Source: Dipteris shenzhenensis
Taxonomy: Eukaryota > Polypodiophyta > Polypodiopsida > Gleicheniales
Strand: one strand, 5' to 3'
Assembly: GCA_047967505.1 (NCBI GenBank)
Contig: CM106540.1
DNA length: 64,000 bases
Shown here piece after piece: positions 56,170-64,000 of the stretch. Position numbers and translations under genes: made by a program. Numbering within the stretch: the first letter of the stretch is position 1; every line of letters begins with the position of its first letter. Below the pieces are notes generated by a model. It had not been told where the DNA came from. It worked only from the letters and a program-made list of their open reading frames with translations, and ran no database searches.

Positions 56170-59100
56170 GATATTCAGGCATCTTGCAAGTTTATCATGA
56201 ACCAAAAGCTTTCTTATCTCAAAGAGCCATATTATAAAGATGACTATTTTTCTCTTCGTGGCACTCCAAACTCTTCGACATCTTAATGCCCTAAAGTCCA
56301 CCTTGTGACACAATGCAACTTGCTTCCATGTATCTTTTACTTAACTAAAAATGCAAATCTTTGCACTATCTCCCCAAGGCTCTCTAATCACGACAACTAC
56401 ACTTTTCTGATACCTATACCCTTGGCATTAATCCACCCATTCCATCCACGCATCTTCTTTTTCCTGACACTTGTCAGCCACTCATCCTTAATGCATTCAA
56501 TGAATTCATTTCAAAAGTTATTTTCTCTTATTGTCAGCTTAAACTACTTAAACTTATATCCAATTTTGGATAACTCTTGCCACCACTCTCTTGGCATCCC
56601 ATATATCATTAAAATATGTGATCCCCTTTTTGAACAAAGCTTTAGCCAACCTCTCGTTCTTATACAATGGAGGGATATTGTTTGCAAATGGGAGCTTTGA
56701 TAGCCAAATTGATAAATCTAGAGATGCATCTCTAACCATTTCTCTACCTCCCTTTGAACTTGCCTACACCAACTTCTTTTTCCAAATTTGAACAAGCTAC
56801 CAAACCAATTGAGTAATCTTCCAAGTTCATAGAATAGTACATTCTACTAGTGCATACCTTGTCCTCTAAAACTAGTAGCTCCACTTCTGATGACTCACCA
56901 TCTAGATATTATTTCCCAAGGCTGATTTGAATCAATTTTGACAATCCATTTAGCACACAATCTTCTTGACTTGTTGTTAAAATCCTCTAAAAGCAAGCCT
57001 CCCACTTCCTCAGGAAGTGTTATTGTAGCCCACCCAATCACATGATATTGATCTTGCCATTAAAAATCTCTAACTTAGAAAAAGTTGATTTAGAAAATGA
57101 CAAAACTGAACATACAAAGACCAATGCACAAGCTAGAATATGCTTTGCTACTATTAATTTCCCTTGAAAGGAAAGGTATTTATGTTTCGAGTTGTCAAAT
57201 TTTTCCATGATCTTTTTGAAAAACCATTCAATCCTTTGTTGCATTGTCACTATAACCCCAACTGGGCACCCCAAGTACCAGATCACCTCCTCGATATTAA
57301 TCCATTTGAACTCAAAATGGTAAGTCCATTCAAGTTAATTTTCTCAGCTAATCCATGCCATTGGTGTAGTGGTGTTGGATTTTAGATCTTGATGCACCTG
57401 AAAAATCATCATATACATACATCAATGAGTGTATTACTTCAAGATCAGCTTCCAGCAAGTTGCTATTGTCATCCACAAATAACTGTGCACAGGGGAGGTC
57501 ACCATTTTAGTAGTCAAATACCTTTGATGCTTCCCCTAGATTGAGCTAGCTCAATTTGAACTAGCAGAGGTTTCGCAATGACTGCAAATAGCAACCTTGC
57601 CTGACCGATCATTTTAAATCAAAGCTACCAAGCCATTCATAGATAATTTTGCTAAAGACTTACTAAACAACATACAAATAGTCAACACAAATCTAGTACC
57701 AAATCCTAACTTTTAAAAAGTTCTTAAAATAAAATCCCAACTAATTGATCGTAGGCCTTCTTAAGGCCAATATTTATCAGCATAAAGCTCTTATTCTACT
57801 TAAGGACATAATCAATCGAGCAAAGAGGGAGAAAATAGTGCTCAACAATGCTTTATGTATATTTCTAACATACACAAATCCAATTTGCTATTGGTGCATG
57901 AATCTACCAAGTCAAAACTTAATCCTTGTGGTAGAGATTTATGCGAAGACTTTGTACATAACATTCAAAAATATCATTAGAGGAGGTCTCCAATCTCAAT
58001 ATGACAACCTAGAAGAGCTCTTTGGGACAAGATTTTTCGTCCCTCTATTAATATCACAAGGTCCTTTGTGGACAATATAGTTGAGAACCATTGTAAGATC
58101 AGATCCACAACATTCCCAATAGTATTGGTAGAATTTTAAGGGTACTCCATTAAGACTAGAGGACTTTCCCCACATTATCTCATAGACTATAGCCTTCACA
58201 TCAAGCTCAGAGATAGGGCACCATAACAACCTCATGGGGTAAAACCACTCTTTGTAGTGGTTCAAGAAATTTATTGACCTTATCATTGTAATCTTTGACT
58301 CTCTTTGGAGCCATCCCAACAATGTGTGCTATGTGATTGATAATATTTGACTCTCTTTGGAGCCAACCCGAATGTAGGCTAAGTGCTTGATAAGCTCATC
58401 TGCAATGCTATTCTCATTAGTGATTGCTTGACCATTACTATCCAATAAAATAGTGATTTGCGCTCGCTATTTCTTTTCTTTGAAGGGCATTTAAAGGCAA
58501 TCACCATTAACCACCTAGTGAGCTTGCGATTGAATTTGAGCAGCCTATATCTTGTTGACTTTAATCCTCTTTAAAAAATCTTCCATCGTATACCTCAATG
58601 ATGTATGAATAGGATCATTCGGTGACTCCTACACTATTGCATTAATCAATTCAAATGCCTTTTTTGCATGATTGCATCTTTATTATTTCCTATGCATTTA
58701 ACCACCCTTTTCTTTGCGCACTAATTTTGCTATGCCCATGCATTTGAACCATTATTCCAAACATCTTGGCCTTGATTTCTCACTGTGTTCCATGCATGCT
58801 TCGCATGCACATCCATAGCTTCTATGCCAAACAAACTAACATTGACATGGAATGGGACCTTTTACACCTTTTACTATCGGTTTAATCTTTGCTACCATAA
58901 ATGAAAGCACAATCAGAGTGTGATCCAAGACAACATAATGAAACAATACCTCTGCCTTACCTCTACGGTCCATCCACCTTCCTTTTATAAAGGTAAAGGC
59001 GATCAAGCCTCGTGCTTCACTAGTCAATACCTTTCTACCTATTCATCCATGAAGATGACCTAGACTAGCCTAGTTTGCAAGACCATATGCCTTGACTAAT

Positions 59101-60000
59101 TGGTTCCACAATTCTTTCCCTTCTTCCTTTATCTTGAGGCTTAGATGTGACCTATCATCTTCATTCATGGTTTGATTCTAATTCCCCAGAGCAATAGTGG
59201 TGGTCCATCAAGCAACCAATTGACTAGATCAAACCATAACTAAGCACGATCTACTGATAGGAAAGGGAGATATGTAGTGAGACAAATCAAACTAGCTCTC
59301 CCAGTAGATCTGTTTCTACTACAATGAGCTTGCCTTGAGGGTCACTCCAAATTAACCATGGGTTAAGCATGGAATTAACCATGATCGTAGTCCCTCCACT
59401 ACCATAATTACAATAGCTAATAAAGATTTCATAACCGAGTAAGAAGGAGAGCGAGGTTGGGTCATTACCAACTATGACTTCCTGTAGACCAACATCCAGG
59501 TTAACATCTGACAAAACTCTTCTAAGTTCCTTATGCTTCCATGTGGCACATATGCCTCTTATGTTCTAACTAACCACTTTGACAATTACCCCCATTACCA
59601 TTCTATTCGTCCCTGCCAGAATATAGTCCTCCTCCATCCATGCCTTCAATGGGGCATAAATATTAGTAAAAGTACCCACTCCTACATGTGCCAAGATTTC
59701 AATAGGGCACACATATTTAAGCCTATTACATCCATCATTGGCACCCTTGTCACTACCCCTATCCAACTATACTCCTCTAGCTACTGCATTATCACCACAT
59801 AGCTTACTGCCTTGAGTGACTTTGTTGCTTGCTAGAACACTTCTACCACTAGAAATATTGATGGAATTTGTGCCGGATCTTCCTTTGTTATTAAAATCAA
59901 CCTATCTTGAGGCTCCTCCACCTCCTTATCCTATTTGAACTCCTACTCAACTATGGAGACTTTCATTTCCTTTGCTTCAACATTTTTACTTATTTCTCCT
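56170..60000 (-). pseudogene. L1-type LINE ORF2 (endonuclease, reverse transcriptase, zinc domain)
   Basis: Minus strand, in order. Endonuclease remnants at 59,766-58,836 (FTNIYAPLKAWMEEDYILAG, then CNYGSGGTTIMVNS, then FTFIKGRWMDRRGK...VLDHTLIVLS, the fold end with its Asp-His). Reverse transcriptase from 58,322 (VKAIVYEIMWGKSSSLNGVPLKF), with a catalytic LFVDDN near 57,490-57,465. The diagnostic YLGCPVGVIVTMQQRIEWFFKKIMEKF...LSFQGKLIVAKHI is at 57,286-57,120. A zf-RVT-like C-terminal part lies at 56,739-56,170. Target-primed reverse transcription would be its role. Many stops and frameshifts make it dead. The 3' poly(A) end was not located. Confidence 0.85.
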
Positions 60001-60020
60001 TAACCACCGCTAGTTTTGCC

Positions 60021-60854
60021 TTATAAGTTTTGAACCCTCTGAGTAGGACATTCCTTTGCAAAATGGTCAACCTCATTGCAGACATAGCAAGCATTTAAAA
60101 ATCTCCCAAACTTGACATCAATCATGATTTCCCACTTATTGGGTAGTGTGAGCTCCAATACCTTTGGAATCTCTTTCTTCCAATCCCATAGAATGCATGC
60201 TCTTAATGCCGATTTTCTGACATGATCAAACGGTGGCACGTATAACGCTTCACCTAACACTGTAGCTACACTTTTGTTGATCTCTATCTAGATGGATCGA
60301 TCAGGATTACACCCATACTGGAACCTCACTCTTAAACATATTGGCAGAGAGTATGAAGCTTCCTATGTAAGCATATGAACAAAGTTACCCTTGTACCCAA
60401 TAACACTTGCGACAATCCAGGCACTTTCAAAATCACTTCCGACAACCACTCGATAAAAACCTCTCCCCATGAATCCAAACTCCACCAACATCCTACATCA
60501 AAGTTGATAGGTATCTCTGAGTCACTATTCAAACTCGTTCTCAGACAAAATCTCCCCATGGAAAAGAAAAAGAGCCCACACTCACGCAAGCATGGATATT
60601 CCTTGCATAAATTTTGAGGACTAATTGATACACTGGCTTTAACTATCATCCTAAATGTGGGCTCTACTACCAATGCCGCTTGCTTTCGAGTGTTGAGCAC
60701 TTCCAAATCTCTCCATCATGAGGTCATCAACTTGAACTATGCATCCTCCTTTCTCGGTCATTTTTGCGTAGGACACTCCATTGCTACTCACTTCCATCAA
60801 CTTATTTGAGCTTTCACTTGAGAGTCTATGGCACTTCTTGGTTGCTTTCCCCAT
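60021..60854 (-). pseudogene. L1-type LINE ORF1 with CCHC knuckle
   Basis: Minus strand: ATG at 60,854 (MGKATKKCHRLSSESSNKL), a frameshifted middle (60,706-60,332) with FRMIVKASVSISPQNLCKEYP, then 60,260-60,021 with LTLPNKWEIMIDVKFGRF followed by the knuckle CYVCNEVDHFAKEC (C-x2-C-x4-H-x4-C). This is the usual organisation of plant L1 ORF1, an RNA-binding chaperone of the LINE particle. It lies directly upstream of the ORF2 remnants. Confidence 0.8.
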
Positions 60855-61205
60855 CTAATCATACTGTGCCTTGACATGTGCTCGACTATGATCTGTAGGT
60901 ATGTGTAACTCAAAACGTCAGACCTTCAAAGACCTTCTTAGCTCTTTACAAGAAAGACTTAAAGATTAAAAAATATTGGAATATAGTAAAAATTCGTGAC
61001 TTAGACAAAAACTCGATGGACTTTTTTTATCCTATAAGAGAGAAATCAGTAACTAATGTAAATGCATAACCCAATTTCGGTATGCATATAGCATAATTCA
61101 AGCAACTTGACATTACTATTGCTATAAACATAACTAAACAAGTTATGGTTTAGATTGACACTAAGAACGTATGTGGTGTATATATAAGAGTGTCATGTTG
61201 GTGTT
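60855..61205. other. LINE 5' flank, no gene
   Basis: AT-rich sequence upstream of LINE ORF1; it may include its 5' untranslated region. No coding signal. Confidence 0.4.
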
Positions 61206-61605
61206 TGTAACTATATTGGGTCAGTACCACTGGCATTTTAATAGGCTTGTGGTCACAACCTATCTCCTTTTACTTGTCGCCATCTCATGTAAACACACAA
61301 GCCCCAACGAGAGCTTCCATGAGACTTATGTGATGATGGTACATAAGATGGTGTATCCATGATTTTTAAAGGTGGGGTGTGTGACTTTGATCCATACCAC
61401 TGGCATTGTGTGATGCTTGTGGTCCTCTTGTGGTCAAACAACCTATCCACTTTTACTTGTTCCGTGTGATGCTTGTGGTCAAACAACCTATCCACTTTTA
61501 CTTGTTCCCATCTCAAATAAACACATGAGCCCCACGAGAGCCTTCCATGAGGCTCATGTAATGATGGCACATAGGATGGTGCCTCACCCAAGTATATAGA
61601 AAGTT
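61206..61605. repeat. Nested tandem duplication
   Basis: A unit of about 165 bases starting at the block .taccactggcatt (61,224) is repeated from 61,394 (same order of gcttgtggtc, acctatc.c.ttttacttgt, cccatctca..taaacacac, gagccc.acgagagc.ttccatgag, atgatgg.acata.gatggtg). The second unit carries an internal duplication of about 48 bases (tgtgatgcttgtggtc...ttacttgttcc at 61,407 and 61,465). Confidence 0.85.
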
Positions 61606-61739
61606 TCACGTGTGGGACTCGACGTTTTGGGCCTTTTGTTGTAAAAGTTTACGTCCTAAAATGTTTCATTTCTTTTTTTTATTGAAAGAAAATGTTTCAT
61701 TTCTCACATGCCACAATGCCACTCGTTGGCCCAAGACAC

Positions 61740-62260
61740 CAACGACCAGCAAACAAAAGTGTACTACTCGGTAGTTCTACACAATTATTTGCGCCATGGA
61801 AGTTGGAGTGGGGGACGGACGATCCTGATTTCATAGGTGACGCGAACTCAAGAAATCAAACTTTCCTGCATGATTTCACCAGCTTTCAGCATGCAGGACA
61901 GCAAGGATCCAGCCTTGTACGACGGACCATGGCCCATATTCCCAAAAGCCAGACGCTATACTTGTCCTATGTCGACTTCAACTGATTCCTCTCTGCCAGC
62001 CTGCTGGAATATGAAACTGCTGCAACTACTGGCAACAAACAGGTGCGCTTGAATCTTGTATCGGGGTCGGTGGATTGCACGACTTGAATGTCGAGTCCAT
62101 AGCACGACGTAAACGGCACTCCACGCTGGACTTAGCGACAACCTTTGAAATAATAAAGTTCAATCCGTTATTAACGATACTTTCAATAAAGCAAAGCACT
62201 ACTCTTGAAGTATGAAGACCCATCCAAGCGGAACAATTATCTGCGGATGCACATACACTG
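61740..62260. repeat. Dispersed direct repeat, unit 2
   Basis: Diverged copy of 53,280-53,860, same orientation, on the other side of the LINE. See unit 1 for shared blocks. Confidence 0.6.
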
Positions 62261-63040
62261 TGTTGTGTGTGGGAGAGGGAGAGAGAGAGAACTAAGTAAA
62301 CTAACAATATATATATATATATATGTACACACACACGCACATATTATGGGGTGGTGAATCCCTAAAACACCTTGTACAAAAAAATGTGCTTAGTGCAGTG
62401 GTCTGCACTACATATCACAACTAGACTTGCGGTACACAGTCTTTTCATCATGGACCAAGTAACTACTAACTTGAAATTAAAGGTGGATCCTACTATTTTA
62501 TCAATTGTTTAAGGAAAAAAGAGAATGGGTAAAATAGTGATGAGACGTGACACAGGGTCCGTTAGAACCCGATCCTCCCTACAAATGTCAGGGGTGGTGA
62601 TTTATTATTGATTTTGTGATGTCCATATTTTGGAAGCAACATCTAACAAATACATGAATAAGGCAATACAATAACTGATCCTCGTTGCAATGTTTACAAT
62701 ATCGTCACATGGACTATAACCATATGGGATAAAGATGTAGTCATCCTTCAATCTTGCATCCTTCTTGGATTTCCTTGCTCCTCACATCAATAACATGCAT
62801 TAAACGAGAAGAATGTTGTAAGAATTTAGATTTAAAACAAGAATTTTGGAATGGACTAGAATTTGAAAATATTTATTTTGTAATATATAATTTATGATCA
62901 TTATAACCACACAGTGTGGGCGGGGAGGCGGCACACTTTCTTTCCCAAAGAGTTATAATCCGAGGGAATGGGCCCTTCCTTGGGTATCGAGATAACGTCG
63001 ATAATATTAGCGCCAAGGATAAGTCTCACGAATGAATCCT
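62261..63040. other. No gene seen; (GA)n and (TA)n
   Basis: Short (GA)n at 62,275-62,290 and (TA)n at 62,308-62,324. The rest is AT-rich without coding signal. Confidence 0.5.
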
Positions 63041-63049
63041 AGAAATGTG

Positions 63050-64000
63050 TCACGAATGCTCCAATCATTTTGCTTTAGCAAACACAGCTAGGAGAATTCT
63101 TAATACAGGCTACTTTTGGCCATGCCTCCATAAGGATGTATATGAATGGTGTCGAAGTTGTACAATATGCTAAAAGTTTGGAAGGTGACAGTTGATTCTT
63201 GGTCCCTTGAAACCTATTCCAGTATATGGACCTTTTGAGAGGCGGGGGTTGGACTTTGTCGGACCACTCCCTCGCTCATCTCAGGGAAAGCATTATTTAT
63301 TGGTGGCCACAAATTATGTGACTCAGTGGGTAGAGGCCAAGGCCATAGTCAATAGTAAGGCAAGCACAGTTGCAAAATTTCTCTTTCATCAAATTTGTTC
63401 ATGCTTTGGTTGTCCTTTGGAAACTCTCACTGATGGAGGAACCTCTTTTAGAAATGAACTAATTGAAGATGTGGTGCATAAGCTAAAGATAAATCATTGC
63501 ATGTCCACACCATACTATCCCCAATGTAATGGCTTCGCTAAGAAAACCAATGGATTATTGTGCAATTCAATGCGAAATCTTGTAGACACCAAGAAAAGGC
63601 ATTGGGATAGGCACTTGGCAGAAGTTTTATGGGCTTACAAAGCCACACACAAGCTAGCTATTGGGTTTATACCATTCCAACTGGTGTATGGAATAGAAGC
63701 CATTTTACCCATTGAATTGGAGATACATAGTCTTTGCACTATTGTTCCAAGAATAGAAGGACAGGAGGATTTCTATGCTCAATGCTTGGTATAGCTAGAA
63801 GCCTTGGATGAATGCAAATTACAAGCCTTACAAAACTTGGAAACTTCTCAAAAAAGGTGCAAGGCCCGTTTTGACACCAAATTACACAAGAAGAAAGATA
63901 TTGCAAAAGGAGATTTGGTCATAAGATGTGTGTATGGGATATAATGGGGATTTTAGAAAATAGGAAGAGTGAGTCATATAAAGAGGTGGGCTCATGTCCA
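63050..64000 (+). pseudogene. Ty3/gypsy integrase of a second family, cut by window end
   Basis: The zinc-binding region is near 63,070-63,170 (HFALANTARRILNTGYFWP then WCRSCTIC, the H-H-C-C pattern). The core in the open frame 63,192-63,794 reads GLDFVGPLPRSSQGKHYLLV, ATNYVTQWVEAKA (first catalytic Asp is Asn), TLTDGGTSFRN (second Asp kept), YYPQCNGFAKKTN (Glu is Lys) and LWAYKATHKLAIGFIPFQLVYG. After a TAG at 63,792 the similarity continues (RCKARFDTKLHKKKDIAKGDLV). The sequence type differs from the 1-10 kb family. Inactive. Confidence 0.88.

Noticed and set aside
57745-58080. Plus-strand ORF of 111 codons
   Set aside because: It is antisense to the LINE reverse transcriptase and has no domain of its own.

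Overview
This window looks like repeat-dense nuclear DNA from a land plant. It holds Ty1/copia and Ty3/gypsy LTR retrotransposons with plant-type primer sites (initiator-Met PBS TGGTATCAGAGC; a Tat/Ogre-like PBS TGGTGCCACTACCGAGGA), an L1-type LINE with a CCHC ORF1, GT-AG introns, telo-box promoter motifs and very long (CT)n/(GA)n tracts. I cannot name the species, and I see no intact single-copy host gene. Every coding region is either a mobile-element ORF or a decayed gene.

Layout. 1-5.1 kb: Ty3/gypsy relic (integrase, a protease-like scrap, then a separately promoted decayed coiled-coil ORF). 5.1-13.4 kb: a giant palindrome. Its left arm (about 5,090-7,424: minus-strand integrase relic, LTR, PBS, leader) is repeated inverted as a right arm starting at 11,967, around a 4.5 kb centre with a gypsy RT-RNaseH-integrase. 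The right arm is split. It stops at 13,363, resumes at 35,219-36,131 and again at 41,576. Between these pieces lie (i) a 21.8 kb block (13,364-35,218) and (ii) a 246-bp MITE that itself carries a copia element.

The 21.8 kb block starts with a truncated copia (copia-1). It then holds a set of unfamiliar genes: a multi-exon transposase-like gene (+), a histone H3-family gene (+, 19,229-20,302), a minus-strand gene (32,979 to 21,049) split by two copia elements (copia-2, 21,915-27,395, TSD GAGGG; copia-4, minus strand, 27,532-32,545, TSD TCTCT), and a further minus-strand gene (34.5-33.2 kb). Copia-3 (36,146-41,339, TSD GTCAC) sits inside the MITE.

41.9-44.85 kb is pyrimidine/purine microsatellite with two related near-perfect hairpins. 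45.7-49.6 kb holds a second histone H3-like gene, here followed by a long C-terminal extension over several exons, converging with a minus-strand gene that resembles the one at 33.2 kb. A second copy of the MITE (CAAGTACT TSD) follows at 50,636-50,881. Next come a decayed third copia family with its 3' end (51.3-53.2 kb), a tRNA-like SINE head, an L1 LINE on the minus strand (60.9 to about 56.2 kb), a diverged 0.5 kb direct repeat flanking the LINE, and another gypsy integrase relic running off the right edge.

The most notable signal is the pair of loci where a histone H3-fold gene with centromeric-H3-like features sits beside transposase-like and unknown genes in a similar convergent arrangement. 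This may be an undescribed element carrying its own histone. Also notable: decay is dominated by Gln-to-stop changes (CAG to TAG), the trace expected from CHG-methylation deamination.
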